64,000 nucleotides of DNA from Nonomuraea thailandensis (GTDB lineage: Bacteria > Actinomycetota > Actinomycetes > Streptosporangiales > Streptosporangiaceae), in NCBI RefSeq assembly GCF_024172165.1, contig NZ_JAMZEB010000002.1:1302001-1366000 (forward strand), written 5' to 3'. The notes below the pieces were generated by a model that saw nothing but the letters and a program-made list of their open reading frames with translations, was not told where the DNA came from and did no database searches. Of the stretch, positions 1-9,297 are shown piece by piece. The position numbers and the translations under genes are program-made. Position 1 is the stretch's first letter; each line of letters begins with the position of its first letter.

Positions 1-203
1 AGTCGGCCGGTACGGGCGCCGCGCTCGTCCTGGCCGACCGCAGGGCCGAGGTGGAGCGGGCGGTGGCCGCCCACTACCCCGACGTCCGCATGAGCGTCCC
101 CAGGACCAGCGGCACCGGCTACCGCGACGGCGCCGCCGCCGGCCGCGCGGCCGACCTCGGCCGCACCGGCATGGCCACGGCCACCGCCCGCGAGCTCACC
201 TGA
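1..203 (+). CDS. C-terminal fragment, DUF2786-like protein (tentative)
   Basis: An open frame enters from the left edge and stops with TGA at 201-203; about 66 residues are visible. The segment has an ALVLADR motif, then a VERAV...YPDVR stretch and a glycine-rich TSGTGYRDGAAAGRAADLG tail. From memory this tail resembles the C-terminus of actinobacterial DUF2786 proteins, whose function is unknown. The N-terminal domain lies outside the window, so the assignment cannot be tested here. The third codon positions are strongly G/C as in the neighbours, which supports real coding. Confidence 0.6.
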   Translation, partial: SAGTGAALVLADRRAEVERAVAAHYPDVRMSVPRTSGTGYRDGAAAGRAADLGRTGMATATARELT

Positions 204-312
204 GGCGAGGCCACGTCTCGGTAAGCCCTTTCCGGGCCTCCGTTTGGGCGAGCGGTAATCGGGCATAAGGGCGCACACGGAACGCAGTCCTGCCCAAGCG
301 AGTCAGGTCACC

Positions 313-1347
313 GTGAACGCATCCGTCCATGTCCTCGCCGACCGCCTCCGCGATCTCGCCCACGACCTCCTCACCGCCGCCGGCCTGCCGGGGGACACGG
401 CCGCGGTGGTGGCCGCGTCCCTGGTGGAGGCCGATCTCGCCGGTCACGGCTCGCACGGCGTACGCCGGGTGAAGTGGTACCACGACCGGATCGAGAGCGG
501 CGCGATCGTGCCGGACGCCCGCCCGGAGGTGGTCTCGCGCCGCGGCGCGACCGCCGTCGTGTCCGGGCGGCGCGGCTTCGGCCAGGCCGCCGCCGGCCTG
601 GCCACGCGGGAGGCGGCCGCGCTGGCCGCCGCGCACGGCGCCGGGGTGGTCGCCATCCGCGACTGCAACCACGTCGGCAGGCTCGGCGAGTACGCGGAGA
701 CGCTGGCACGGCGCGGCCTGGTCGCCCAGGTCGTCGGCAACGCCGACCCCACCGTGGCCCCGTACGGCGGGCACCGCAGGATGCTCGGCACCAACCCCAT
801 GGCCTGGGCCGTGCCCCGGGCGGGCGGCGCGGCCGTGGTCATGGACTGGGCGACCGCCGCCATGGCCGAGGGCAAACTGGGCCTGCTGCTCGCCGCCGGC
901 CGGTCCGCTCCCGAGGGGGTGCTGGTCGATCCGGACGGCTGCCCGTCCACCGACCCGGCGGACTTCTACCGGGGCGGGGCGCTGCTGCCGTTCGGCGGGC
1001 ACAAGGGCTACGGCCTGAGCGTGCTCGTCGAGCTGGTCGGCGGCCTGCTGACGGGCACCGGCACCGCCTGCTCCGCCGAGTACGACGGCACCTTCGGCAC
1101 GGTGATCACCGCGGTGGACATCGCCGCGTTCGTCCCGCTGGAGAGCTACGTCGCCCAGGTGGAGTCCTTCTGCGAAGCCCTGCGCGCCGGCGGCCCCGGC
1201 GTGGTCGTCCCGGGGGAGCCCGAGGCCCGCACCCGCGCGCAGCGGCTGAAGGAGGGCGTCCCGCTGCCGGCGCCGGTGTGGGCGGAGCTGGGCGGGCTCG
1301 CCGCGCGGCTCGGCGTTCCGTGGCCAGACACGCCGCCAGGAGGTTAG
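313..1347 (+). CDS. Ldh2/MDH2-family NAD(P)-dependent oxidoreductase
   Basis: A 344-residue protein of the malate/L-lactate dehydrogenase type 2 family (PF02615). Known members reduce 2-oxoacids or cyclic imines or oxidise ureidoglycolate or sulfolactate; the substrate here is unknown. Family signatures seen are HGSHGVRR near residue 38, the RDCNHVGRLGEYA helix with the conserved His near 118, a GTNPMAWAVP loop and the FGGHKGYGLS motif near 230. GTG at 313 is the first plausible start. The stop abuts the ATG of the MFS gene with zero spacing, and AGGAGG at 1338-1343 is the ribosome site for that gene, so the two are co-translated. Together with the SDR gene it looks like a small uptake-and-oxidation cassette for a hydroxy acid. 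Confidence 0.88.
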   Translation: MNASVHVLADRLRDLAHDLLTAAGLPGDTAAVVAASLVEADLAGHGSHGVRRVKWYHDRIESGAIVPDARPEVVSRRGATAVVSGRRGFGQAAAGLATREAAALAAAHGAGVVAIRDCNHVGRLGEYAETLARRGLVAQVVGNADPTVAPYGGHRRMLGTNPMAWAVPRAGGAAVVMDWATAAMAEGKLGLLLAAGRSAPEGVLVDPDGCPSTDPADFYRGGALLPFGGHKGYGLSVLVELVGGLLTGTGTACSAEYDGTFGTVITAVDIAAFVPLESYVAQVESFCEALRAGGPGVVVPGEPEARTRAQRLKEGVPLPAPVWAELGGLAARLGVPWPDTPPGG

Positions 1348-2637
1348 ATGTCCGCCACACCCGCCCCCAGCCCCGCCTTACGCCGCGTCGTCCTGGGCGC
1401 CCTCGTCGGCACCGCCCTGGAGTGGTACGACTTCTTCATCTACGGCACCGCCGCCGCCCTCGTCTTCAACCGCCTGTTCTTCACCGACGCCGACCCGGCC
1501 ACGGGCACGATCGTCGCGTTCGCCACGTTCGGCGTGGGGTTCGTGGTACGGCCGTTCGGCGGCGTCCTGTTCGGCCATCTGGGCGACAGGATCGGCCGCC
1601 GCTCCACCCTGATCATCACCACGGTGATCATGGGTGTGTCGACGGGGCTGATCGGCCTGCTGCCCACCTACCCCGCCATCGGGGTGCTGGCGCCGGTGCT
1701 GCTCACGCTGCTGCGCGTCTGCCAGGGGCTCGGCGCGGGCGCGGAGTTCGGCGGCGCGGCGACGCTGCTGGCCGAGCACGCCCCGCCTGGCCGGCGCGGC
1801 TACTACGCCTCCTACGCCCAGACCGGCGTGCAGATCGGGCTGGTGCTGGGCACCTCGGCGTTCCTGCTCGTCCAGCTCCTGCCGGAGGAGGACTTCCTGG
1901 CCTGGGGCTGGCGGATGCCGTTCCTGGTGAGCTTCGCGCTGATCGGGGTCGCCCTGTACGTGCGGCTGCGGGTCGACGAGTCGCCCGTGTTCCAGGAGAT
2001 GGCGCGGACCAAGGAGATCGTCCGGCTGCCGATCAGGGACGCGCTGGTCCGTCACCCGCGCAACTTCCTGGTCGGGGTCGGCGCGCACATCTGCGACACG
2101 GCCGTGGTCTACACGCTGGCCACGTTCAGCGTCGCGTACGCCACCGGCCGGCTGGGCCTCAGCAGCCGCACGGCGCTGCTGGGCGTGATCCTGTTCGGGC
2201 TGACCGTCATCGTGCTGCAACCGGTGTACGGCCATCTGTCCGACCGGGTGGGCAGGCGGCCGCTCAACCTGTTCAGCGTCGTGTTCGTGGCGGTGTACGC
2301 GTATCCGTACTTCCTCCTGGTGGACACCGGCGTCACCTGGCTGGTCTGGCTGGCCATGATGATCATGGGCGCGTTCGGCTTCGCGCCGCAGGTGGCCGTG
2401 CAGCCGGTGTTCTACGCCGAGCTGTTCGGGGCACGGGTGCGCTACACCGGGTTCGCCGCCTCGCGGGAGCTGGGCGCGGCGCTGGCCGGGTTCTCGCCGC
2501 TGATCGGCGCGGCTCTGGCGGCCCGGCTGGGCGGCGCGCCCTGGCTGGTGGCGGCGTTCCTGGTCGGCACCGCGGTGATCTCGTTCGCCGCGTTCCACGC
2601 CTCGCGCGAGAGCAAGGAGACTGATCTATGGACCTGA
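1348..2637 (+). CDS. MFS transporter, metabolite:H+ symporter (MHS) family
   Basis: A 429-residue permease with about 12 hydrophobic segments. The N-terminal LEWYDFFIYGTAAALVF motif and the RPFGGVLFGHLGDRIGRR loop are hallmarks of the MHS family (shikimate, proline/betaine, citrate and related carriers). It probably takes up an organic acid by proton symport across the plasma membrane. It starts directly after the stop of the Ldh2 gene and overlaps the following SDR gene by 10 bp, so the three form one transcription and translation unit. The substrate is probably the one acted on by the flanking dehydrogenases, which is inferred from position only. Confidence 0.9.
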   Translation: MSATPAPSPALRRVVLGALVGTALEWYDFFIYGTAAALVFNRLFFTDADPATGTIVAFATFGVGFVVRPFGGVLFGHLGDRIGRRSTLIITTVIMGVSTGLIGLLPTYPAIGVLAPVLLTLLRVCQGLGAGAEFGGAATLLAEHAPPGRRGYYASYAQTGVQIGLVLGTSAFLLVQLLPEEDFLAWGWRMPFLVSFALIGVALYVRLRVDESPVFQEMARTKEIVRLPIRDALVRHPRNFLVGVGAHICDTAVVYTLATFSVAYATGRLGLSSRTALLGVILFGLTVIVLQPVYGHLSDRVGRRPLNLFSVVFVAVYAYPYFLLVDTGVTWLVWLAMMIMGAFGFAPQVAVQPVFYAELFGARVRYTGFAASRELGAALAGFSPLIGAALAARLGGAPWLVAAFLVGTAVISFAAFHASRESKETDLWT

Positions 2638-3392
2638 ACGGCACGGTCGCGGTGATCACCGGCGGCGGCACCGGCATCGGCGCCGCCGTCGCGGAGCGCC
2701 TGGCCAGGAAGGGCGCGGCGGCCGTGGTCGTCAACTACTCGCGCTCGGCGGCCGACGCCCGGGAGACGGTGGCCCGGCTGGAGAGCCTCGGCTGCAAGGC
2801 GGAGGCGGTGGCCGCCGACGTGTCCGACGACGCCGCCGTACGGCGCCTGGCCGAGCGTGTCCGCGCCGACTACGGGCGGGTGGACGCCCTGGTGTGCAAC
2901 GCGGGCACGACCGCGTGGGTGCCGTTCGCCGACCTGGAGGGCCTCACCGACGAGGTGTGGCAGCGGATCATGGGCGTCAACCTCATGGGCGCCTTCTACT
3001 GCGCCCGCGCCTTCGCGCCTGCCCTGCGGGCGGCGCGCGGCGCCGTCGTGAACGTGGCCTCCGTCGCCGGCCTGCTGGCCACCGGCTCCTCCATCGCCTA
3101 CGGGGTCAGCAAGGCCGCGCTGCTCCAGCTCACCCGCGACCTGGCGGTGGCGCTCGGCCCCGAGATCCGGGTGAACGCGGTCGCGCCCGGCCTCGTGGCC
3201 ACCCGCTGGCACATCGACCGGGTGGGGGAGCAGGTGTTCTCCGAGATGACCGCGAAGGAGCAGCGGAAGGCGCCGCTGCGGCGCACCGCGCAACCGGAGC
3301 ACATCGCCCAGCTCGTCACCGCCCTGCTGGAGTCGGACCTGGTGACGGGCGAGGTGCTGGTGGGGGACGGCGGGCGGCACCTGCAGTACTGA
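2628..3392 (+). CDS. SDR-family NAD(P)-dependent oxidoreductase
   Basis: A 254-residue classical short-chain dehydrogenase. It has the cofactor motif TGGGTGIG near residue 11, the NAG motif near residue 88, the catalytic Ser in VASVAG and the YGVSK catalytic pair, followed by the VRVNAVAPGLVAT-type loop and a C-terminal GEVLVGDGG segment. An acidic/basic pattern for NAD versus NADP is not clear. The ATG at 2628 lies inside the end of the MFS gene (10-bp overlap), so it is translationally coupled. It is similar to FabG-type proteins, but the cassette context argues for a catabolic dehydrogenase and not fatty-acid synthesis. Confidence 0.9.
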   Translation: MDLNGTVAVITGGGTGIGAAVAERLARKGAAAVVVNYSRSAADARETVARLESLGCKAEAVAADVSDDAAVRRLAERVRADYGRVDALVCNAGTTAWVPFADLEGLTDEVWQRIMGVNLMGAFYCARAFAPALRAARGAVVNVASVAGLLATGSSIAYGVSKAALLQLTRDLAVALGPEIRVNAVAPGLVATRWHIDRVGEQVFSEMTAKEQRKAPLRRTAQPEHIAQLVTALLESDLVTGEVLVGDGGRHLQY

Positions 3393-3479
3393 GCGCGCGA
3401 CGCGGGGGCCCGCGCCGCGCGGCTCCGGCCCGGAGGCCCGGCCGGCGGAGGCCCGTGCCGGTGGCTCAGGGCCGGAGGC

Positions 3480-5114
3480 TCAGGCGCCCAGGGCGGCCGA
3501 CACCAGCGAGCGGGCCTCCTCCTGCACCTTGGCCAGGTGGTCCGGGCCCTTGAAGGACTCGGCGTAGATCTTGTACACGTCCTCGGTCCCCGACGGCCGG
3601 GCCGCGAACCAGGCGTTCCGCGTCGAGACCTTCACCCCGCCCAGCTTGGCGCCGTTGCCGGGCGCCGACGTCTGCACCGACGTGACCGGCTCGCCCGCCA
3701 GCGAGCCGGCCGTCACCTGCTCGGCCGACAGCTTGCCGAGCACGGCCTTCTCCTCCCGGGTGGCGGGCGCGTCCACCCGCGCGTACGCGGGCTCGCCGAA
3801 CCGCTCGACCAGCTCCCGGTAGCGGGCGCTCGGCGACTCGCCGGTGACGGCCAGGATCTCCGAGGCCAGCAGCGCCAGGATGAGGCCGTCCTTGTCGGTG
3901 GACCACACGGAGCCGTCGCGCCGCAGGAACGAGGCCCCCGCACTCTCCTCGCCCCCGAACCCGAGGGAGCCGTCCAGCAGCCCCGGCACGAACCACTTGA
4001 AGCCCACCGGCACCTCGTACAGCCGCCGGCCCAGCGACTCGGCCACCCGGTCGATGATCCCGCTGCTGACCATGGTCTTGCCCACGCCCGCGCCGGACGG
4101 CCAGCCGTCGCGGTGCGTGCAGAGGTAGGAGATGGCGACGGCGAGGTAGTGGTTGGGGTTCATCAGCCCGCCGTCGGGCGTGACGACGCCGTGCCGGTCG
4201 GCGTCGGCGTCGTTGCCCGTCGAGATGTCGTAGGTGTCGCGGCCGGCGATGAGCGAGGCCATCGCGTACGGCGACGAGCAGTCCATCCGGATCTTGCCGT
4301 CCCAGTCGAGCGTCATGAACCGCCACGTCGGGTCCACCAGCGGGTTGACCACGGTGAGGTCCAGCCGGTGCCGCTCGGCGATCTCCCCCCAGTAGGCGAC
4401 GCTCGCCCCGCCCAGCGGGTCGGCCCCGATCCGCACGCCGGCCGCGCGGATCGCGTCGAGGTCCACCACGGAGGGCAGGTCGTCCACGTACGTCCCGAGG
4501 AAGTCGTAGCGCCCGGCCCGGTCCAGCGCCGCCGTGTACGGCACCCGGCGCACGCCCTTCAGCCCGTCCTGGAGCAGCCGGTTGGCGCGGTCCTGGATCC
4601 ACCCGGTGGCGTCGGTGTCGGCCGGGCCGCCGTGCGGCGGGTTGTACTTGAACCCGCCGTCACCCGGCGGGTTGTGCGACGGCGTGACGACGACGCCGTC
4701 GGCCGTCCCGCTCGTGCGGCCCCTGTTGTGCCGCAGGATGGCGTGGGAGACGGCGGGCGTGGGGGTGTAGCCGTCGCGCGAGTCGATGAGCACGGCGACG
4801 TCGTTGGCCGCGAACACCTCCAGCGCCGACACCCGCGCGGGCTCCGACAGCGCGTGCGTGTCGATGCCCAGGAACAGCGGCCCGTCGGTGCCCTGCGACT
4901 GCCGGTACTCGCAGATGGCCTGGCTCGTGGCCACGATGTGGTCCTCGTTGAACGCCGACCTCAGCGACGACCCCCGATGCCCCGACGTGCCGAACGCCAC
5001 CCGCTGCGCCACCTCGCCGGCATCCGGGTGGAGCGCGTAGTAGGACGTCACCAGCCTGGCGACGTCGACCAGGTCGGAAGGCCGGGCGGGCTGTCCCGCG
5101 CGTTCATGCGTCAT
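3480..5114 (-). CDS. pgm: Phosphoglucomutase (alpha-D-glucose-specific)
   Basis: A 544-residue enzyme interconverting glucose-1-phosphate and glucose-6-phosphate, close to the usual length of the PgmA family (about 546). Seen: the phospho-acceptor serine in [17 protein letters not shown] (Ser146), the metal loop NDADADRHG (Asp302, 304, 306) and the sugar-binding GEESAGASF loop. The ATG at 5114 gives an N-terminus that aligns with the family. The frame stays open upstream to 5192, and GTG at 5123 is an alternative; no strong Shine-Dalgarno decides. It is convergent with the SDR gene; the 87-bp spacer is GC-rich with short repeats of a GGCTCAGG type but no clear T-run terminator. Confidence 0.95.
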   Translation of the reverse strand: MTHERAGQPARPSDLVDVARLVTSYYALHPDAGEVAQRVAFGTSGHRGSSLRSAFNEDHIVATSQAICEYRQSQGTDGPLFLGIDTHALSEPARVSALEVFAANDVAVLIDSRDGYTPTPAVSHAILRHNRGRTSGTADGVVVTPSHNPPGDGGFKYNPPHGGPADTDATGWIQDRANRLLQDGLKGVRRVPYTAALDRAGRYDFLGTYVDDLPSVVDLDAIRAAGVRIGADPLGGASVAYWGEIAERHRLDLTVVNPLVDPTWRFMTLDWDGKIRMDCSSPYAMASLIAGRDTYDISTGNDADADRHGVVTPDGGLMNPNHYLAVAISYLCTHRDGWPSGAGVGKTMVSSGIIDRVAESLGRRLYEVPVGFKWFVPGLLDGSLGFGGEESAGASFLRRDGSVWSTDKDGLILALLASEILAVTGESPSARYRELVERFGEPAYARVDAPATREEKAVLGKLSAEQVTAGSLAGEPVTSVQTSAPGNGAKLGGVKVSTRNAWFAARPSGTEDVYKIYAESFKGPDHLAKVQEEARSLVSAALGA

Positions 5115-5212
5115 GGAGGTCACTTTACAAATCCCGTGCGGCCGGGCGGGTGACCGCATGGCGGCGTGGGGAGATACATTCGCGTCAGTCACCAGAACGG
5201 AGTTCTGTTCTC

Positions 5213-6112
5213 ATGCGCTACGGATATTTTCTCGCCGAACCTCAAGGACCCGACGCGATCGGCGGTCTGCGCGACCAGATCGCCCAGGCGGTGGAGGACG
5301 GCTTCTCCTCCGCCTGGCTCTCCAACATCTTCGGCCTCGACGCCATCACCGCCCTGACCGCGGCCGGCGTCCAGGCGCCGCCCATCGAGCTCGGCACCGC
5401 CGTCGTGCCCACCTACCCGCGCCACCCGGCGGTGCTCGCCCAGCAGGCCATGACCGCCAACGCCGCGCTGGGCGGCCGGTTCGCCCTGGGCATCGGCCTG
5501 TCGCACAAGATGGTCATCGAGAACATGTTCGGCTACAGCTTCGAGCGGCCAGGCCGGCACATGAAGGAGTACCTCGACATCCTCCTGCCCGCCTCCCGCG
5601 GCGAGCAGGTCGACTACCAGGGCGAGACGCTCAAGGCCAACGTGCGGCTCACCACCCCCGGCGCGGGCTTCCCCGTGCTGGTGGCCGCGCTCGGCCCGCG
5701 CATGCTCAAGCTCGCGGGCACCGTGGCCGACGGCACCGTGCTCTGGATGACCGGCCCGAAGACGGTGGCCGAGCACATCGCGCCCACCATCACGGCCGCG
5801 GCGGCAGAGGCGGGCCGCGAGCGGCCCAGGATCGTCTGCGCGCTGCCCATCAGCGTCACCGACGACCGCGCCGCGGCCGTCGAGCGCGCCAACGAGATCT
5901 TCAAGATCTACGGGCAGCTCCCCTCCTACCGTGCCATGCTCGACAGGGAAGGGGCGGCGGGGCCTGGCGACGCGGCGATCGTCGGCGACGAGGACACCGT
6001 CCTGGCCAGGCTGGAGGAGCTGAAGCAGGCGGGGGTGACCGACTTCGTGGGCTCCATGTTCGCCAACCGGGAACGCACGAGGAGCCTGCTGATCGGCGCG
6101 GCGAAGGGCTGA
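5213..6112 (+). CDS. LLM-class F420-dependent oxidoreductase
   Basis: A 299-residue luciferase-like monooxygenase fold. Family traits are the N-terminal MRYGYFLAE strand, the GTAVVPTYPRHP loop, the GRFALGIGLSHK segment near residue 90 and a C-terminal region with TDFVGSMFAN. In actinobacteria this subgroup usually uses the deazaflavin F420, which is inferred here from family membership. ATG at 5213 is chosen because it aligns with family N-termini; in-frame upstream codons exist to 5150. It is divergent from pgm with a spacer of about 100 bp and lies 30 bp upstream of the GH25 gene. The substrate is unknown. Confidence 0.85.
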   Translation: MRYGYFLAEPQGPDAIGGLRDQIAQAVEDGFSSAWLSNIFGLDAITALTAAGVQAPPIELGTAVVPTYPRHPAVLAQQAMTANAALGGRFALGIGLSHKMVIENMFGYSFERPGRHMKEYLDILLPASRGEQVDYQGETLKANVRLTTPGAGFPVLVAALGPRMLKLAGTVADGTVLWMTGPKTVAEHIAPTITAAAAEAGRERPRIVCALPISVTDDRAAAVERANEIFKIYGQLPSYRAMLDREGAAGPGDAAIVGDEDTVLARLEELKQAGVTDFVGSMFANRERTRSLLIGAAKG

Positions 6113-6142
6113 TCCGCGCACATCTCCCTAAAATCCGGCAAG

Positions 6143-6748
6143 GTGAAGCGCGTGCTACAAGGCATCGATGTGTCGAACTGGCAGGGAACCGTCGACTGGG
6201 CCGGCCACGCGGAGGCGGGAGTGGCCTTCGCCTTCGCCAAGGCGACCGAGGGCGGCGACTGGACCGACAAGTGGTTCGCGCGCAACTGGAACGGCATGCG
6301 CGAGAGCTGGATCGTCTGCGGCGCCTACCACTTCGCCAGGCCCAAGGGCGACCCCATCGAGCAGGCACGGCACTTCCTCGGCGCGATCAGGTCGGCGGGC
6401 GGGCTGCGCCGCGGCGACCTGATCGCGCTGGACCTCGAGACCAACGACGGCCTGCGCCCCGAGCAGGTCGCCAGGTACGCCCGCCGCTGGTGCCACCACG
6501 TCGAGCGGCACGCCGGCGTGCGGCCGTTCATCTACACCTTCCAGGCGTTCGCGCGCGGCGGGCACTGCGCGGGGCTGGCCGAACACCCTCTCTGGATCGC
6601 CAGCCCCGAGAGCCCGCGCGGCAACCCGCCGGTGCCCAGGCCCTGGCGCGACTGGACCATCCACCAGTACGCCAGCAGCCCGATCGACCGCAACGTCTTC
6701 CACGGCACCCGGCAGGAGCTGACAAAGCTGGGGTTTCACCCGCGATAG
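6143..6748 (+). CDS. GH25 lysozyme-like glycoside hydrolase
   Basis: A 201-residue single-domain protein of glycosyl hydrolase family 25 (N-acetylmuramidase). The active-site acids are in place: Asp9 in GIDVSNWQG, and Asp97 and Glu99 in the ALDLE strand. Downstream blocks include FIYTFQ and IHQYAS. GTG at 6143 is used. No signal peptide, membrane segment or cell-wall binding repeat is visible, so export would need another route, or the protein acts inside the cell or after lysis. No phage genes are nearby. It lies 66 bp upstream of thrS and may share a transcript with it. Confidence 0.85.
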   Translation: MKRVLQGIDVSNWQGTVDWAGHAEAGVAFAFAKATEGGDWTDKWFARNWNGMRESWIVCGAYHFARPKGDPIEQARHFLGAIRSAGGLRRGDLIALDLETNDGLRPEQVARYARRWCHHVERHAGVRPFIYTFQAFARGGHCAGLAEHPLWIASPESPRGNPPVPRPWRDWTIHQYASSPIDRNVFHGTRQELTKLGFHPR

Positions 6749-6814
6749 CATCGGTGACTACCGTCGAACCTGCCTCGGTGCCGGGCATCGAGCGCGACCT
6801 TCAAGGAGTTCACC

Positions 6815-8779
6815 GTGTCAGCCGAGCTACGCATCACCCTCGCCGGAGCCGAGCGTGTGGTCGCGGCCGGCACGACGGCCGGGGAGGCGCTCGAGGCCGA
6901 CGGCCGCACCGTCATCGCCGCCAGGGTCAACGGCGAGGCCCGCGACCTGGCCCACGCGCTGTCCGACGGCGACGCCGTCGAGCCGATCGAGATCTCCAGC
7001 GAAGAGGGCCGGGCGATCGTGCGGCACTCCACCGCGCACGTCATGGCGCAGGCGGTGCAGGAGCTGTTCCCCGAGGCCAAGCTGGGCATCGGGCCGCCCG
7101 TCGAGAACGGTTTCTACTACGACTTCGACGTCCCGCAGGCGTTCAACCCCGACGACCTCAAGCGCATCGAGAAGCGCATGCGCGAGATCGTCAAGCAGGG
7201 TCAGCTCTTCTCCCGCCGCCCGGTCGGCGACGACGAGGCCCGCGAGGAGCTGGCGGCCGAGCCGTACAAGCTGGAGCTGATCGGGCTCAAGGGCGGCGCC
7301 GCCGACGAGGAGAGCGTCGAGGTGGGAGCCGGGCAGCTCACCATCTACGACAACCTCGACGCCAAGAGCGGCGAGCTGTGCTGGAAGGACCTGTGCCGGG
7401 GCCCGCACGTGCCCTCCACCCGCTCCATCCCGGCGTTCAAGCTCATGCGCTCCGGCGGCGCCTACTGGCGGGGCAGCGAGAAGAACCCGCAGCTCCAGCG
7501 CATCTACGGCACCGCGTGGGAGTCCCGCGACAAGCAGGACGAATACCTCAAGCTGCTCGAAGAGGCCGAGAAGCGCGACCACCGCAAGCTGGGCGCCGAG
7601 CTCGACCTGTTCAGCTTCCCGCCGGAGCTGGGCAGCGGCCTGCCGATCTTCCATCCCAAGGGCGGGATCATCCGCAAGGAGATGGAAGACTACATGCGCA
7701 GGCGGCAGGCCGAGGCGGGCTACGAGTTCGTCAACACGCCGCACCTCACCAAGAGCTCGCTCTTCGAGACCTCCGGCCACCTGCCGTGGTACGCCGAGGA
7801 CATGTTCCCCGCCTTCGAGCTGGAGGGCATCGAGTACCGCGTCAAGCCGATGAACTGCCCGATGCACAACCTGATCTACCGGGCGCGCGGGCGTTCCTAC
7901 CGCGAGCTGCCGCTGCGGCTGTGCGAGTTCGGCTCGGTCTACCGCTACGAGAAGTCCGGCGTGGTCCACGGGCTCACCCGGGTGCGCGGCATGACGCAGG
8001 ACGACGCGCACATCTACACCACCCGCGAGCAGATGGCCGACGAGATCAAGTCGCTGCTGCGGTTCGTGCTGAGCGTGCTGCGCGACTTCGGCCTGGAGGA
8101 CTTCTACCTGGAGCTGTCCACCCGCGACGACTCCAAGAAGTTCATCGGCGACCCCGCCGAGTGGGAGGAGGCGACCGACGCGCTGCGCCAGGTCGCCACC
8201 GAGTCGGGCCTGACGCTCAAGGACGACCCGGGCGGCGCGGCCTTCTACGGCCCCAAGATCTCGGTGCAGGCCAAGGACGCCATCGGGCGCACCTGGCAGC
8301 TCTCCACCATCCAGCTCGACCTCAACCAGCCCAGGCGGTTCGGCCTGGAATACCAGGCGGCCGACGGGTCGCGGCAGACCCCGGTCATGATCCACCGGGC
8401 GCTGTTCGGCTCCGTCGAGCGCTTCCTGGGCGTGCTCACCGAGCACTACGCCGGCGCCTTCCCGCCCTGGCTGGCCCCGGTGCAGGTGGTGGGCATCCCG
8501 ATCGCCGAGGCCCACGCGCCCTACCTGCAGGACGTCGCCAAGAAGCTGAGGGCCGCCGGGATCCGCGTCGAGGTCGACACGGCCGACGACCGGATGCAGA
8601 AGAAGATCCGCAACGCGCAGAAGGCCAAGGTGCCCTTCATGCTGCTGGCCGGCGACGACGACATCGCCAACGGCGCGGTGTCCTTCCGCTACCGCAGCGG
8701 CGAGCAGAAGAACGGTGTGTCCGTGGACGAGGCGATCGGTGAGATCGTCAGTGCCGTGGAGCGCCGCGTCCAGGTCTGA
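6815..8779 (+). CDS. thrS: Threonyl-tRNA synthetase
   Basis: A 654-residue class II synthetase that charges tRNA-Thr. Domains in order: N-terminal TGS domain (about 1-60), the second editing domain with [10 protein letters not shown] near residue 70, the class II catalytic core with the zinc cysteine in NCPMHN, motif 2 around YRYEKSG and motif 3 near the end of the core, then the C-terminal anticodon-binding domain from about residue 555. GTG at 6815 follows AAGGAG at 6803-6808. In the conserved actinobacterial order thrS is followed directly by the HIT gene; here 3.7 kb of other genes intervene. A strong hairpin follows the stop. Confidence 0.97.
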   Translation: MSAELRITLAGAERVVAAGTTAGEALEADGRTVIAARVNGEARDLAHALSDGDAVEPIEISSEEGRAIVRHSTAHVMAQAVQELFPEAKLGIGPPVENGFYYDFDVPQAFNPDDLKRIEKRMREIVKQGQLFSRRPVGDDEAREELAAEPYKLELIGLKGGAADEESVEVGAGQLTIYDNLDAKSGELCWKDLCRGPHVPSTRSIPAFKLMRSGGAYWRGSEKNPQLQRIYGTAWESRDKQDEYLKLLEEAEKRDHRKLGAELDLFSFPPELGSGLPIFHPKGGIIRKEMEDYMRRRQAEAGYEFVNTPHLTKSSLFETSGHLPWYAEDMFPAFELEGIEYRVKPMNCPMHNLIYRARGRSYRELPLRLCEFGSVYRYEKSGVVHGLTRVRGMTQDDAHIYTTREQMADEIKSLLRFVLSVLRDFGLEDFYLELSTRDDSKKFIGDPAEWEEATDALRQVATESGLTLKDDPGGAAFYGPKISVQAKDAIGRTWQLSTIQLDLNQPRRFGLEYQAADGSRQTPVMIHRALFGSVERFLGVLTEHYAGAFPPWLAPVQVVGIPIAEAHAPYLQDVAKKLRAAGIRVEVDTADDRMQKKIRNAQKAKVPFMLLAGDDDIANGAVSFRYRSGEQKNGVSVDEAIGEIVSAVERRVQV

Positions 8780-8795
8780 GCATCGATCACGTGGG

Positions 8796-8827
8796 AGCGG
8801 GCCGTGCCGGTGGCACGGCCCGCTTTC
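8796..8827 (+). terminator. Terminator downstream of thrS
   Basis: A perfect 13-bp inverted repeat (8796-8808 with 8812-8824) closes a 3-nt loop (GGT), followed by a short pyrimidine stretch with Ts. It starts 17 nt after the thrS stop. GC-rich stems with weak T-tracts are usual for actinomycete terminators. It may also serve the convergent TM2 gene. Confidence 0.75.
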
Positions 8828-8901
8828 CGTTTCGGCCGCCTTCCGTTTCGGCGGCTTGCGTTTCCGGGCGCCGTCCGTCCGGTCCTTTCGCTGGGCCGTC
8901 C

Positions 8902-9105
8902 CTACTTGGCCAGCGGCCGGCCCTGCTTGTCGCTGAACTTGCCGATGAGGATCATGATGAAGTCGATCAGCACCCAGACGCCGAGGCCGCCCAGGGTGAC
9001 GATCATGAGGATGCCCGTCCCGATCTTCCCTACGTAGAAACGGTGCACGCCGATGGCGCCGAGGAAGAAGCACAGTAAGACGGCGACGATCCAGGACTTC
9101 TGCAT
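8902..9105 (-). CDS. TM2 domain-containing membrane protein
   Basis: A 67-residue protein almost entirely made of a TM2 domain: a first hydrophobic helix ending in FFLGAIGVHRFYVGK, a short loop, then a second helix with GGLGVWVLIDFIMIL. The GVHRFYVGK and W..ID motifs are diagnostic of TM2 (PF05154). Function is unknown; it sits in the cytoplasmic membrane. It is convergent with thrS. A GAAAGG element precedes the ATG on the minus strand. Confidence 0.85.
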   Translation of the reverse strand: MQKSWIVAVLLCFFLGAIGVHRFYVGKIGTGILMIVTLGGLGVWVLIDFIMILIGKFSDKQGRPLAK

Positions 9106-9224
9106 GGGAAATGCCTTTCGCGTGGGGGGTGGGCCGGGCGCCTGACCTGGCGCGCCCGACCGGCTCCTGCGGGAAGGATCAACCGCAGGGGACGAAACCC
9201 TAGCAAGCTCCCCTGGCTCGGCGC

Positions 9225-9297
9225 AGACGCTTTTTCTTAATGTGCTTAATTTCCATCAATAAGTGGATACTTCTGCTGTATCCGCTTTTGTGGGAAT
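9225..9297 (-). terminator. AT-rich stretch with hairpin after the PIG-L gene
   Basis: A 70-bp island of clearly lower GC than its surroundings sits directly downstream of the minus-strand deacetylase gene. It contains an 8-bp imperfect inverted repeat (AGTGGATA near 9262 with TATCCGCT near 9280) followed on the minus strand by A/T-rich sequence, compatible with a terminator. The upstream region of the TM2 gene also lies next to it, so it could double as a promoter region. Confidence 0.45.

Noticed and set aside
2442..3380. Long minus-strand open frame opposite the SDR gene
   Set aside because: The SDR gene on the plus strand has all catalytic motifs. The opposite frame is His/Gly/Arg-rich without domains, the usual mirror of GC-rich codons.
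9200..9260. Lys/Arg-rich small frame resembling a tiny ribosomal protein (KHIKKKRLRR)
   Set aside because: It is the tail of a frame antisense or out of phase with the PIG-L gene, has no ribosome site and does not match bL36 or bS22 spacing.
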